Assembly (NCBI RefSeq): GCF_004216715.1
Contig: NZ_SGXG01000001.1
Coordinates: forward strand, 3,890,501 to 3,954,500
Length of the DNA: 64,000 nucleotides
Reading direction: 5' to 3'
Origin: Cecembia calidifontis
Lineage (GTDB): Bacteria; Bacteroidota; Bacteroidia; Cytophagales; Cyclobacteriaceae
Of the stretch, positions 1 through 9,753 are shown piece after piece. The notes below the pieces were generated by a model that was given only the letters and a program-made list of their open reading frames with translations, was not told the origin of the DNA and made no database searches. Within the stretch, counting starts at the first letter, position 1, and each line of letters starts with the position of its first letter. The position numbers were made by a program, and so were the translations under genes.

Positions 1-1
1 A

Positions 2-358
2 TTTTTGGCAGACTTGAAATGGAAAGATGGTTACCGCTGCAAAAAATGTGAATACAATAAATACCAAGAAACAACCAACTTTAGTAGACGATGCAAAAAT
101 TGCAATTACCTGGAATCGCCTACAGTAGACACTTTGTTTAACAAGCTAAAATTCCCTATTGAAAAAGCATTTTATATCCTTTATCTATCCAACAGAAAGG
201 ATGTGGATTTGACATTAAATGAACTCTCAGAAATCTTGGAACTCCGAAGGGAAACTTGCTGGGCATTTAAAAACAAGATTGCTCAGGCCATGGAAAAAGT
301 AGGCCATAACAAAGATCTGAGTGGCTGGGAATCCTTGGCCTTAGTGGATTTAGAATAG
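2..358 (+). CDS. IS1595-type zinc-ribbon transposase fragment (5' end outside window)
   Basis: The frame is open from the first bases of the window, so the true start lies upstream. About 118 residues are visible. A zinc ribbon is clear: a CKKC pair near residue 13 and a CKNC pair near residue 31 of the visible part. It is followed by a helical segment like the N-terminal part of IS1595/ISXO2 transposases. The frame stops right after this segment, so no DDE catalytic domain follows. It is either a truncated transposase or a small stand-alone zinc-ribbon protein of the kind left by IS1595 decay. It faces the xylan genes convergently. The family call rests on the zinc ribbon and the following helical region only. 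Confidence 0.55.
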   Translation, partial: FLADLKWKDGYRCKKCEYNKYQETTNFSRRCKNCNYLESPTVDTLFNKLKFPIEKAFYILYLSNRKDVDLTLNELSEILELRRETCWAFKNKIAQAMEKVGHNKDLSGWESLALVDLE

Positions 359-469
359 AGGATTCAGGCAGTTGAATTTAGAATTTGGGTGAGAGGCCAG
401 TTGTGCGGCACAAGACAAGTACCGGTAGTGAAATGTTTGAGAGAGGAAAACCACAACTTTGCCCATTGT

Positions 470-1310
470 TCACTGAAAAACCAACTGAGCAAAGAAATAC
501 AATTCATTCTTCCAGTATTTGAAATCAAAGTAATGACCGGGAAGAATCCTGTAAATATGTTCAATACCTTCTTTTGTTAAAAATTCATGTGCACATGTGG
601 TCACATTCAAAAGATTGTCTTTATCTCCACAGCTCAAAAACAATAGCTTCAGATTAGACTTGGTTAACTCAGGTTTTGGAAGCAAGGCTTCTCCCCTTTT
701 GGTATTCGGTGCTGGTGAGAATCCCCCAATCCACGCGAAGTGCTCTGGATTATTTAATCCAAAATTCATAGACTGACCACCACCCATCGAAAGGCCCGCT
801 ATAGCTCTATTTTGAACACCAGGTAAAACCTTGTACTGTTTCTCAATAAAAGGAATCAAATCCTGCAACAAATCTTGCTCAAAGATTACAAATGCCTGAA
901 TTTTTATCCTCGGCGAAAAAATTGCCCTCAGCCCGATCATTTTTCATGGCTCGGCCATTTGGGATCACAATGATCATCGGCTTGGCTTTATTCTCTGCAT
1001 AAAGGTTATCCATTATCACTTCGGGTGTTCCTTGATCCAACCACTCTCTTTCATCTCCCCCAATTCCATGCAACAAGTATAGGACAGGATAAGCTTTATT
1101 AGGTGAATAATTAGGAGGCAAGTAGATATTTGCTTTTCTGTCTATGCCGACTGTTTTGGAAGGATACATAATTTCCATAACTTCCCCTTGAGGATTGTTA
1201 GCATTGGGCTTGTCAAATCCTTCTGGAGCAATAAGGGATGCGTCTTGTGGAAAACCAACGATACTAATACACATGGTTAATACAAATAATAGGGGCTTAG
1301 TTATTTTCAT
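470..1310 (-). pseudogene. CE1-type carbohydrate esterase (feruloyl/acetyl-xylan esterase), frameshifted
   Basis: Two overlapping minus-strand frames together make one alpha/beta-hydrolase esterase of about 280 residues. The 5' part (879-1310) has a signal peptide and the oxyanion region YLLHGIGGDEREW. The 3' part (470 to about 905) has the nucleophile elbow GLSMGGGQS, a GDKD acid motif and a late PGHYFDFKYW histidine region. The frame changes at five consecutive T on the plus strand (901-905); one base fewer would join the frames without loss (FFAEDK then IQAFVIFEQ). In this family the enzyme removes feruloyl or acetyl groups from xylan in the periplasm or outside the cell. It is the last gene of the xylan locus. 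The shift may be a real mutation or a homopolymer error in the sequence. Confidence 0.8.
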
Positions 1311-1478
1311 GGTTATGGTTTAATCTCTAAATAAATATAAAATGACCTTCGGAACTATCTTAACATTCAACACGATTCTACACCTTTCCTTGGGAAATAC
1401 CTTCCAACAATAGACTGGTAAAATCAAATGGGCGGATTATTTTCTTTTCTCGGTTAAATTTAACAACTTTTTCATTTT

Positions 1479-2588
1479 TCATCTCCGGAGAAGCCTTTGT
1501 ACATCAAAATATGCTGGTTTTGGTTGTAACTGTTCATTCAGCAAAAATGGAAAATGCTTCCTCCCCGGTGTATCCAACCACGACGCATCATCCCCTATAC
1601 CCCAAAAGGTAACTCCAGCAATGGCATCACTATAATCCAACAAAACCCTAAAGATCTCAGGATAGGCAATTCGCTGTCTTGTGTTAAATTCATCTGTATA
1701 AACCACAGATCCAGGTTCATTTGATGAGAGATACACAGACAAATCTAGCTCTGTAATCTGAATTTCCACCCCCAACCCTCTGAACAATTCTAATGTTGTC
1801 CTTAGGTCTTCAACAGATGTCCCAACAAACCAATGCCCCTGTAAACCTATCCCGTGGATTGGAATATTATTATCCTTCAACCTTTTGACCAAGTCGAATA
1901 TTTTATTCCGCTTCCAACTAAAAATAGAATTATAATCGTTATAAAATAGCTTCGCATCTGGATCTGCTCTGTGTGCATAAACAAATGCAGAATCGATATA
2001 CGATTCACCTATGATTTTATACCAAGGAGAATCTTCCCTATAAATGATCTGCCCATCGGGATCCCAATCGAATAAAGCTTCATTCACCACATCCCAAGAA
2101 TCTATCATTCCTCTATAACGTGTCATCACGGCAGTGATATGCTCCTCCAGCTGTTTCAATGCAATATCTTTGGATAAAAGCGCTCCTGTTTGGTCGAAAA
2201 AAAACCAATCCGGAGTCTGTGAGTGCCAAGTCAAGGTATGACCCCTTACTTTCATGTTATTTTCCTTGGCAAACTGTACAATTCTATCTGCCTCAGTCCA
2301 TGTAAACGTTCCTTTTATCCGTTGAATGGCATCAGGTTTCATTACGTTCTCAGCGGTTACACTGTTAAAATGTTCGACGAGGGTCCTTCCATGAGGGGTA
2401 CGGATATCCGTATGCGCAGGTGTAATAGCTGCGCCTACAAAAAAATGATCTTTAAACAATTCCTTCAAAGGAATATAGGAATTCTGATTGTTTCCATTGA
2501 GGTCTGGATTAGCATCCTCTGAAGAACAACTAAAAACAAAAAACAAAATAACTCCAAAGGACCAAAAATGAACTCGGAAATTCTTCAT
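1479..2588 (-). CDS. GH10 endo-1,4-beta-xylanase, surface lipoprotein
   Basis: A 369-residue GH10 xylanase that cuts internal beta-1,4 bonds of xylan. An N-terminal lipobox ends in Cys21 and is followed by SSED, the acidic pattern that sends Bacteroidota lipoproteins to the cell surface. The GH10 barrel fills about residues 40-365. The acid/base is Glu170 in WDVVNEA and the nucleophile is Glu280 in QITELDLS; GHTLTWHSQ and the substrate-cleft FYNDYN are also present, so it should be active. It lies between the GH43 gene and the broken esterase. With the GH10 at 6083 it makes two intact xylanases in the locus; this one is the likely outer-surface enzyme. Confidence 0.95.
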   Translation of the reverse strand: MKNFRVHFWSFGVILFFVFSCSSEDANPDLNGNNQNSYIPLKELFKDHFFVGAAITPAHTDIRTPHGRTLVEHFNSVTAENVMKPDAIQRIKGTFTWTEADRIVQFAKENNMKVRGHTLTWHSQTPDWFFFDQTGALLSKDIALKQLEEHITAVMTRYRGMIDSWDVVNEALFDWDPDGQIIYREDSPWYKIIGESYIDSAFVYAHRADPDAKLFYNDYNSIFSWKRNKIFDLVKRLKDNNIPIHGIGLQGHWFVGTSVEDLRTTLELFRGLGVEIQITELDLSVYLSSNEPGSVVYTDEFNTRQRIAYPEIFRVLLDYSDAIAGVTFWGIGDDASWLDTPGRKHFPFLLNEQLQPKPAYFDVQRLLRR

Positions 2589-2618
2589 GTATTTTAATTT
2601 TATCTTTAAAATAAATTG

Positions 2619-2653
2619 GAGGCTGTCTCGTATTTAGGGACAGCCTCTTTTTT
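2619..2653. terminator. Hairpin with T tract between GH43 and GH10 genes
   Basis: Perfect 9-bp stem GAGGCTGTC / GACAGCCTC with an 11-nt loop, followed on the plus strand by six T. For minus-strand transcription the stem is preceded by A residues and followed by an AT-rich run, so it could weaken read-through from the GH43 gene into the GH10 gene or end plus-strand transcripts. Confidence 0.5.
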
Positions 2654-2722
2654 ATTCGTATAGGATCTGAATTAGAATTCGTAAAAGCTTGATGTTGGCT
2701 TTAAGAATTGTGATTCAGCTTC

Positions 2723-4465
2723 TTATCTGGCTGGCAACACATCGTTGCTGGAAGTTGCATATAGGCCTATCATGTTCCCAGTAAATCCGCCTGCTATATT
2801 GGTAGATAGGATATCTCCGGACACCACACCACCCAGATTTACAATCTCTCCCCCATCGGTAGCGTATCCAAATTCATAGTCATCTCCTGTAGCCTTGACT
2901 TGCAAGGTGAGAGGTTTGGAAAGATCCACCTTGGTACTTGCCAATATTTGTGATTTGACTTTTCTATTTCTTCCATTTCCTTCCGCCTCTGTTCTTTCCA
3001 GCAGGAGTATATAATCATTACCTACTTTGGTCACTCCAAAAATGTAATGAAAAGCCTCACTTTGCACACAAACAATTCCTGCTAGGTCTTTTTCTGATTG
3101 GGGTTTGTAATCAAGGGCTGTTGTAAAAGAAAAATTCTTGTGCTGTTGTCTATAAAATAAGGTTGAAGTTGGCTTGACTTCTTTCATGTTGACCGGAAAT
3201 GGTGTGATCTGAGCCCCAATTTTCGTAGTCTTCATAAAATCCTCCCTTGGGCCACGCAACCCTATCCATCTAAAATCTAATTTATCGGCATTGAATTTTT
3301 CTGTATACACGAAGTTACCATTAGGGAAATATCCCTTTTGACCGGTCTTGTTTTCGGTGACTCCACCAGGCATTTTTAGCTTTGGTTGAATCGGCACCAA
3401 GCCATTTTCAAAAACCGGCCATTCTCCGGACCAATCCACAGGCAAAATAAAGGTTTCTCTCCCTGTATTTACCCGGTTTTTATCATTTGGTCTAATGCCC
3501 AAAAAGACACCATAATACTTATCATCCGGGCCTAAAACCAAGTCCGCATGTCCGGCCCAGTCCACCCTATTTTTTCTGTCTCCAAAATAGCGTTGGGTTA
3601 GGATAGGATTAGAAGGAGCAGGAATATAGGGCCCCATAGGATGCTCACTTTTAAAAATCACTTCACTGTGGTTGCCCCCTGTGCCGCCTTCAGCACACAT
3701 CAGGTAATAGAAACCATTTTTCTTGTAAATGTGAGGTGCTTCAATCCAAATAGGATTTTTGGATGGGTCCACGCCTCCGTCTACGATTATTTTGTCCGTA
3801 CCCTCAACCACTTGGTCCTTTTCCAAATCATATTCCCAAATCTTGATTACACGGTGACCACTGTATCTTTCTTTTCCCGGATCAGGGGCATCATTGTGAA
3901 CAACATAAGCCTTTCCATCCTCATCGAAGAAAAGCCCCGGATCTATACCTTCAAACTTGAGTTGGATAGGATCACTCCAGCCTTGGAATGGATCTTTGGT
4001 TTTGACCACCATATTGCCGATATCTCCCGCAAACTGCGTTGTAATCATATAAAATGTATCATTGTAGGGATTGTATTTGATATCGGGAGCGAAAATTCCA
4101 AAAGCAATGCCGGCATCAAAAACCTTCAATTGGGACTTACGGTCCAAGACATGTCCTATCTGTGTCCAGTTTACCAAATCCTTGGAATGAAAAATAGGTA
4201 CTCCCGGAAACATAGCGAAAGAGGAAGTTACCAAAAAATAATCATCCCCCTTTCGGGTGATGGAAGGATCGGGATAGCAACCTTGAAGGATTGGATTATA
4301 GAATTCATCCACTCCTAAAGGATGGTCAATGTAAACTTGATCCTTGCCTTCATAGGTGGCATAATTAAACACCGCATGGTTCACTTTGTTCCTCTGACTG
4401 AAACCCTGCCCAATAGTTAATGCTAATAGAGCAATGAGCGATACAAACTTGCTATAATTTTTCAT
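2723..4465 (-). CDS. GH43 beta-xylosidase/alpha-L-arabinofuranosidase with C-terminal beta-sandwich
   Basis: A 580-residue exported GH43 enzyme with a cleavable signal peptide (cut near residue 23, GFSQ). The five-bladed propeller (about 55-380) carries the GH43 acidic triad: base Asp66 in YPDPSI, pKa-tuning Asp175 in GIDPG, and acid Glu242 in WIEAPH. About 200 residues follow, forming the DUF1349-like sandwich typical of xylan-active GH43 enzymes. It should remove xylose or arabinose from arabinoxylo-oligosaccharides in the periplasm. It sits 21 bp downstream of a second GH43 gene, probably in one transcript. Which sugar it prefers cannot be read from the sequence. Confidence 0.9.
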   Translation of the reverse strand: MKNYSKFVSLIALLALTIGQGFSQRNKVNHAVFNYATYEGKDQVYIDHPLGVDEFYNPILQGCYPDPSITRKGDDYFLVTSSFAMFPGVPIFHSKDLVNWTQIGHVLDRKSQLKVFDAGIAFGIFAPDIKYNPYNDTFYMITTQFAGDIGNMVVKTKDPFQGWSDPIQLKFEGIDPGLFFDEDGKAYVVHNDAPDPGKERYSGHRVIKIWEYDLEKDQVVEGTDKIIVDGGVDPSKNPIWIEAPHIYKKNGFYYLMCAEGGTGGNHSEVIFKSEHPMGPYIPAPSNPILTQRYFGDRKNRVDWAGHADLVLGPDDKYYGVFLGIRPNDKNRVNTGRETFILPVDWSGEWPVFENGLVPIQPKLKMPGGVTENKTGQKGYFPNGNFVYTEKFNADKLDFRWIGLRGPREDFMKTTKIGAQITPFPVNMKEVKPTSTLFYRQQHKNFSFTTALDYKPQSEKDLAGIVCVQSEAFHYIFGVTKVGNDYILLLERTEAEGNGRNRKVKSQILASTKVDLSKPLTLQVKATGDDYEFGYATDGGEIVNLGGVVSGDILSTNIAGGFTGNMIGLYATSSNDVLPAR

Positions 4466-4486
4466 TCGTTATTTGGTTTTGATTGT

Positions 4487-6052
4487 TTAAAGATTTTGGG
4501 ATAATCGAAAATCAGAAAAATCTGCCCTTCCACCCGGACTAAGCGTGGAGTAATAGAAAAGCGCAAATCGGTAGCCCATGAAATGAGGCAGGGTATAGTT
4601 CATTTGAAGGGCTGGACCAAAAATGTTCCAGGTATGCCCATTGTCTTCACTGAAATAAAAAGTGGCTTGGTCTTTTCTATCGGTAAAATCGCAGGAGACT
4701 TTCAACAGAATCTTGTCATTTTGGATGTTTGTACCAATTTTTTTTACCAACTGGCCATTTTCAACCAATTCCAAACTTAGGACCTTTTGACCATCCTTGA
4801 TTTGGACGCCAATCCAGCCATAGTCTTTCTGAAGTAAGCCTAAACCGGCAACATCACCTTCCTGCAAGAGATTGAGATGAAGTGTCACCACAGAACTACT
4901 GGTAGGTCCAAAAGTCCTTTGCGTCAGAGTGTTCCTGGCCGTGAGCCAAGATTCATCTGTACGGTTTGTTTTCAAACTCAAAAGACCTTTTTCACCGTCA
5001 ATAGACCATAAATCATCTACCGGATTGTGGTTCCATTGCCAAACCAAGGGGAGCTTAGGCTGACCTGCTTTTCGCTTAAAATCATCCGAGCTTACAATGG
5101 AGGGAATGAGTGAGTTTTGCTTTGGCAATTCCGGCAATTCCATAGGAACTTCCCCTTCAAGTCCCAATACCGGCCAATCATCTTCCCATTGAACAGGCAC
5201 CAAATAAGGAGTCCGACCAACTGCACCAAAGTCACGGAATAAATACGCATACCAGGTTCCTTCAACAGTCTCAATCAATCCGCCTTGGGCAACTCCCTTA
5301 TCCTCCAAAGCAACCTTTCCTTCATATGGTCCCATCAATTCTTTTGAGCGGTGCACAAGGACTGTACGCATTCCTCCACGGGGCCATGCGATATGTAGGA
5401 GATAGTAGTAACCATTTATCTTAAATAACTGAGATCCTTCCGCAGGAAGCATAATCTCTCTTTGGATGGGAGCATGAGCAGTTTCGATCAGTATCCGCTC
5501 GGTTTCTTTCTTTATGCCTGAAAAGTCGGGCTCCAGTTCAACAATCTTGATGGTTCCTGCACCCCATATCATATACACTTTATCCCCTTCAAAAAAAAGT
5601 GTGTGATCATGCAAGGAAGGGCTAAAAGAGGTTGCTTTCCAATTCCCCTTTTCTATATCATCTGTAGTATAGATGTATGTTTTATTGGTATTACCCGAAA
5701 AAGTAGAAACATAGTAAGTTCCCTGATGATGGCGTAGGCTACTTGCCCAAGAGCCCTTACCATACATGGACTTCCCATTGGACAATTCCAGGTCATCACC
5801 CTTATCCAATACCTCATAGGCATAATTGAGCATCTCCCAGTTGACCAAATCCTCAGACTTCATCAAGGGTAGTCCCGGACTCATGTGCATGGTAGTACTA
5901 CTCATGTAATAGACATCCCCTACCCTGATAAGAGAAGGATCGGGAACATCCGCATTGATGATCGGATTAGTTGCCCCCTGGGCAAACAGCTCTGAGCAAG
6001 TCAGTACAATTAAAAGGCCATAAACTAGGGTTATCTTACGGATTGCTATCAT
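4487..6052 (-). CDS. GH43 family glycosidase (xylosidase/arabinofuranosidase type)
   Basis: A 521-residue exported GH43 enzyme; the signal peptide ends near residue 25 (LFAQG). Triad positions: base Asp38 in VPDPSL, Asp149 in LHDHTLFF, and acid Glu205 in PAEGSQLF, all within a propeller of about 300 residues. A C-terminal sandwich (about 320-515) follows. It differs clearly from the neighbouring GH43, so the two probably act on different linkages of the same xylan. It lies between GH10 (30 bp upstream) and GH43 (21 bp downstream), which supports co-transcription of the enzyme block. Confidence 0.9.
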   Translation of the reverse strand: MIAIRKITLVYGLLIVLTCSELFAQGATNPIINADVPDPSLIRVGDVYYMSSTTMHMSPGLPLMKSEDLVNWEMLNYAYEVLDKGDDLELSNGKSMYGKGSWASSLRHHQGTYYVSTFSGNTNKTYIYTTDDIEKGNWKATSFSPSLHDHTLFFEGDKVYMIWGAGTIKIVELEPDFSGIKKETERILIETAHAPIQREIMLPAEGSQLFKINGYYYLLHIAWPRGGMRTVLVHRSKELMGPYEGKVALEDKGVAQGGLIETVEGTWYAYLFRDFGAVGRTPYLVPVQWEDDWPVLGLEGEVPMELPELPKQNSLIPSIVSSDDFKRKAGQPKLPLVWQWNHNPVDDLWSIDGEKGLLSLKTNRTDESWLTARNTLTQRTFGPTSSSVVTLHLNLLQEGDVAGLGLLQKDYGWIGVQIKDGQKVLSLELVENGQLVKKIGTNIQNDKILLKVSCDFTDRKDQATFYFSEDNGHTWNIFGPALQMNYTLPHFMGYRFALFYYSTLSPGGRADFSDFRLSQNL

Positions 6053-6082
6053 ATTGGGCGTTTAATAGGTTTGACCCAGAGA

Positions 6083-7228
6083 CTATTGGTGAGCTCTGGC
6101 CATATTTATGATCTCATTGACTACTGGCTTGGGTGTATAGTCTCTATTGAACAACAAGGGATAATCTGTACGTCCTCTCACTGGCCAGCCATTTTTCCAT
6201 GAATCCCCATCTTGAATCCCCCAAAGGGTTACTCTGGAAATTTTATCATGGTGTTTCAAAAATAACTTAAAAAATTCAATGTATCGTTGGTCAAATTTGC
6301 GCTTCACATCTTCCGGCAATCCTTCTGTAAATGGATTTAAATATTGCTGATATTCTACATTGGTAGCCAAATCTGCACCCATATCCCTTCGCGGTGCCGG
6401 CAATACAGTTAAGTCAAGTTCGGTAATCATTACGGAAACCCCCAGTTTGGAAAAAGCCAAAATACTTTTTTCAAATTCTTCCACTGTTGGATAATCCAAC
6501 CCTATATGACCTTGCATTCCAATACCATGGATAGGAACGCCTTGTTCTTGAAGATTTTTAACCATCTTGACAACCCCTTCTCTTTTACCGGGATTGGCCA
6601 TGGAATAGTCATTGTAATAGAGTTCTGCATCCGGATCAGCTTCATGCGCAAATTGGAATGCCAACTTCACAAAATCCTCTCCCAAGATTTGATAAAATTT
6701 ACTGTTCCTCCAGGATCCATCATCCAAAATAGTTTCATTCACCACATCCCATCCATTGATTTTACCTTTGTATCTCCCAACTACAGTATAAATATGGTCT
6801 TTCATTCGTTGAGTCAATACTTCAGGACTTACATCATTTCCTTCGTCGTCAGTAAAAAACCATTTAGGGGCCTGTGAATGCCAAATTAAGGTATGACCTA
6901 CCATGTGGTAATTCCCTTCCATCCCGAGTTCTACAAAACGGTCTGCCATAGTAAAATTAAAATTGCCCTCTGTGGGTTGGAGGGGACCACTTTTCATAAC
7001 GTTTTCTGCTACAATCGAATTGAAATGTTGACGCAATAATTCCAAACCTTTCTTATCTGTTCCGTTGATATGGCGATGATTAAGCGCAGCTCCGAACAAG
7101 AACTTTCCTTCAAAAGCACTCTTTAAAAGTAATTCCTCATTACCATATTTACGTTCACCGAAAGAAAAAGAAAAGAGTAAGAAAAGAGATGAAAGTGTTA
7201 AAATTTTAAGAAGACCGAATGTTTTCAT
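6083..7228 (-). CDS. GH10 endo-1,4-beta-xylanase
   Basis: A 381-residue GH10 enzyme with an N-terminal hydrophobic signal (residues 1-24, ending FSFGE, no lipobox cysteine), so it is probably periplasmic. The acid/base is Glu165 in WDVVNET and the nucleophile is Glu270 in VMITELDLT; GHTLIWHSQ and YYNDYS are also present. It begins the enzyme half of the xylan locus, after a 400-bp gap with a terminator-like hairpin, so it probably has its own promoter in that gap. It may cut imported xylo-oligosaccharides, with the lipoprotein GH10 at 1479 acting outside. Confidence 0.94.
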   Translation of the reverse strand: MKTFGLLKILTLSSLFLLFSFSFGERKYGNEELLLKSAFEGKFLFGAALNHRHINGTDKKGLELLRQHFNSIVAENVMKSGPLQPTEGNFNFTMADRFVELGMEGNYHMVGHTLIWHSQAPKWFFTDDEGNDVSPEVLTQRMKDHIYTVVGRYKGKINGWDVVNETILDDGSWRNSKFYQILGEDFVKLAFQFAHEADPDAELYYNDYSMANPGKREGVVKMVKNLQEQGVPIHGIGMQGHIGLDYPTVEEFEKSILAFSKLGVSVMITELDLTVLPAPRRDMGADLATNVEYQQYLNPFTEGLPEDVKRKFDQRYIEFFKLFLKHHDKISRVTLWGIQDGDSWKNGWPVRGRTDYPLLFNRDYTPKPVVNEIINMARAHQ

Positions 7229-7629
7229 AGGTTAAAGGTTTTGAAATTTCAGTAGTTTAGATTGAAGTAAGGAAGACAGTTTTTTACGGTTATGCTCACT
7301 AAACCAAATGTTTACAAGTTATAAACAAGCTTCAGGATATTATTCTTAATGCATAGGACTTTAGGAATCTCCTTTAGAGTAATGATTCTCTGACATAAAG
7401 AGTTTATAATTTACTTTTTCAGCACCGTTGGAAATGATTTTGTCCACAAGGGTATCATTACAAAAAAGTTTACATAAACCTAGAAAAACAAAACATAACC
7501 GTTGAATGATGCTTGAATAATAAATAATCAGAAACCTTTTTACAACAGGGATTAGTAAATAAGCACAAAGAAAATGATTGGGTAGAAGGTTTAGATTTCA
7601 ACCCTCTACCCAAACTTTAATAGGAAAGA
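7229..7629. other. Intergenic gap with probable promoter of the GH10-GH43-GH43-GH10 block
   Basis: A 400-bp AT-rich gap without a credible reading frame. It contains the terminator-like hairpin of the upstream operon (7580-7611). The rest is the likely place of a promoter for the minus-strand enzyme genes; no clear -7/-33 Bacteroidota promoter pair could be fixed by eye. Confidence 0.5.
7580..7611 (-). terminator. Hairpin downstream of the xus-like operon
   Basis: Arms GGGTAGA plus AGGTT and AACC plus TCTACCC around an 8-nt loop, with one bulged base. It starts about 20 bp after the stop codon of the GH10/CBM gene, as expected for an operon end or partial terminator on the minus strand. Confidence 0.55.
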
Positions 7630-9741
7630 TTATCTATCCAACCCTTGGGCCACACCGGCATAAGCATGCTTACGGTTAAGTGAACTTGTCCAAAGGCCAG
7701 CCCTAGCAGCATCTGTACCATCAATTGGAGCAGAGAAAGTCACCCCAAAGCGCTGATTGGCAGGAACCAAGGTCATGTAGTAATCAATAACTTCTCTATA
7801 AATCTGTCCTTGATTGATAAGTGCGACCAAAGATGGATTAGTATCATTTAATCGTACTTCCAAAGCACTGATTTTTATCTTCTTACCAGTAGCTGCCAAC
7901 AATCTAAACATAGCAGCTACATTTTCAAGGTTGGAGTTAGGGTTCAAAATGATCTTTGCTGCAATACCGTCCACTTTTCCTCCATTTTGTTCTATATAGG
8001 CAACATAGTCTATCAAAGCTTGGCACTTGGCAAGATTTGACTCCATACCACTTTCACTGATAAACAGAATATCGGAAGGATTCCCATGTTGACGCGCCAA
8101 TTTGAACGCTTCAACCGCATAGTCTTTTCCAAGGAAATCCTGCCAATAAAATTCTCCATCCCCCAATGTCAATCCTACCCCCGTACGGATTTGACTTGGA
8201 TTGGACTCACTAATTGGATCAGAAACTACTTCTCTTACAGTTATCGAATTTCTAGTCTGAGATACAAATTGGCTAATCCAATTTTGCATTTGACTTGAAA
8301 TAATAGAGGTTTTTTCGAAAGCTGTTTTTTCTACAATTGTTGTCGATCCTCCAGAGTTGGAAGCACTTGATAGGACTACCTGATCAATGAATACTGTACC
8401 CGCAAATTCACCATAGCTGATAATAAATCGATTCCTATCACTAGCACTTACAGTAGTGGTCAAGGTAACAAATCTCCAGTCAGTGGTAACAAACACCTGA
8501 CCAAAACCATCAGAAGAAAAGTTTGGACTTTGCAATTCTGGACGGATAACCCCTTCGGCATCCCCTCTTACCCAGAAACTCAAGCGATAAGTCTCACCGT
8601 TGTTGACGGGAGCAGCAAGTTGGTAAAGTGTTTGTACCTCCCAGAATCCACCTGTTCTCGAAGGATTGGTCACAAAGAAAGCTCTACCTTGATTTCCAAC
8701 ACCCAAACCGTCTTCTGTTACTCCACGGACAGAGTTATTTCCCCATCCTCCCCAAGCAATGCCATTTTCAAAATCTCCATTTGAAATCAAGTTATTGATT
8801 AATGGCTCACCTTCAAGGTCATACACATACAGATTATTGATATCCAAATAGTAAGTAACTCCAGGAAGATAGCCTAATTCCAGGTTAAAACGGAAAGAAT
8901 CACCGGTGAAATCATTAATCCTAAATCGAACTTCTCTCCAAGAAATACCCGTGGTAAAAAATTCAGTTGCAGTACCGGTACCATCCCAAGCCAATGCAGG
9001 TTCATTGTTACTCAATCCTTCAAAAGTAAATCTTCCCTGACCAGGCAGATCAGATTTGATATATGCAATCACTTCATAGGTTTTTCCAGGGATAATAGAA
9101 ATAGTTGGTGAACTAAACTTCAAATCTTCCGGACTTGATGCAGTAGAACCCGCCACCAGCTTAATTCCAGGAGTATTAGTCCCCATTCCTTGATTGGGTT
9201 CGAAGGTAACACCCGAAGTAAAAGACCATTGATTCAATATCCCACTGGAAAGCTCACCAATATTCAATTCATTTTGAAAAGCGGGGGAATTAACAATGAG
9301 TGGAGAAAGAAGACCGTTCAAAAACCCAGAGTTTTGATTTCTATGCCAAATTAAAGGGCTTCCAAACACATTCATTTCTTTTGACCCTGCTAATTCCAAT
9401 AAGGATTGGACTGGTGCCAAATTTAGGTTACCGTTGGTCCCGACAATGGAACGGTGGTCCATTCCGGATGTTGGAATAAATTCATTGAAATTCCGATTCA
9501 TCAATCGAAAACGAACCCCTTGATTGGTATAATCCGTCATTGGTAAGGATACCCCTAACCTGAAGTCAGGATTATTCATTTCCTCCAAATATGTCAATAA
9601 ATCAGGCAGGATATTGATTTCTTCTTGGATTTCAATACTCAATGGTTTCTCAACTTGAAAATCATCCAACGCTCCAAAATCAGCACAGGAAGCTAAACCT
9701 AGCACCCCAATCATACCAACTGAATAGAAAATTTTTTTCAT
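7630..9741 (-). CDS. Catalytically degenerate GH10 protein with two inserted CBM4/9-type domains; probable xylan-binding surface lipoprotein
   Basis: 703 residues from the ATG at 9741; a TTG two codons upstream is less likely. The lipobox cysteine is Cys19 (GLASC), followed by ADFGALDD. The GH10 barrel is split: its first strands are at about 60-148 (LRLGVSLP, GSPLIWHRN), then two carbohydrate-binding jelly rolls at about 155-310 and 318-460, then the rest at about 475-690. This split matches the known CBM-in-GH10 xylanases of gut Bacteroides. The catalytic sites are gone: the usual WDVVNE is REVVSD (acid/base position Asp508), and the usual ITELD is ISALE (nucleophile position Ala626). LFINDYG has become LFISESG. 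I infer a non-catalytic xylan-binding protein that feeds the SusCD pumps. Confidence 0.82.
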   Translation of the reverse strand: MKKIFYSVGMIGVLGLASCADFGALDDFQVEKPLSIEIQEEINILPDLLTYLEEMNNPDFRLGVSLPMTDYTNQGVRFRLMNRNFNEFIPTSGMDHRSIVGTNGNLNLAPVQSLLELAGSKEMNVFGSPLIWHRNQNSGFLNGLLSPLIVNSPAFQNELNIGELSSGILNQWSFTSGVTFEPNQGMGTNTPGIKLVAGSTASSPEDLKFSSPTISIIPGKTYEVIAYIKSDLPGQGRFTFEGLSNNEPALAWDGTGTATEFFTTGISWREVRFRINDFTGDSFRFNLELGYLPGVTYYLDINNLYVYDLEGEPLINNLISNGDFENGIAWGGWGNNSVRGVTEDGLGVGNQGRAFFVTNPSRTGGFWEVQTLYQLAAPVNNGETYRLSFWVRGDAEGVIRPELQSPNFSSDGFGQVFVTTDWRFVTLTTTVSASDRNRFIISYGEFAGTVFIDQVVLSSASNSGGSTTIVEKTAFEKTSIISSQMQNWISQFVSQTRNSITVREVVSDPISESNPSQIRTGVGLTLGDGEFYWQDFLGKDYAVEAFKLARQHGNPSDILFISESGMESNLAKCQALIDYVAYIEQNGGKVDGIAAKIILNPNSNLENVAAMFRLLAATGKKIKISALEVRLNDTNPSLVALINQGQIYREVIDYYMTLVPANQRFGVTFSAPIDGTDAARAGLWTSSLNRKHAYAGVAQGLDR

Positions 9742-9753
9742 AAACAAATAATC

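Noticed and set aside
1..1310. Programmed frameshift in the esterase gene
   Set aside because: The run of five T is short and lacks a recognised slippery site with a downstream structure; mutation or sequencing error is simpler.
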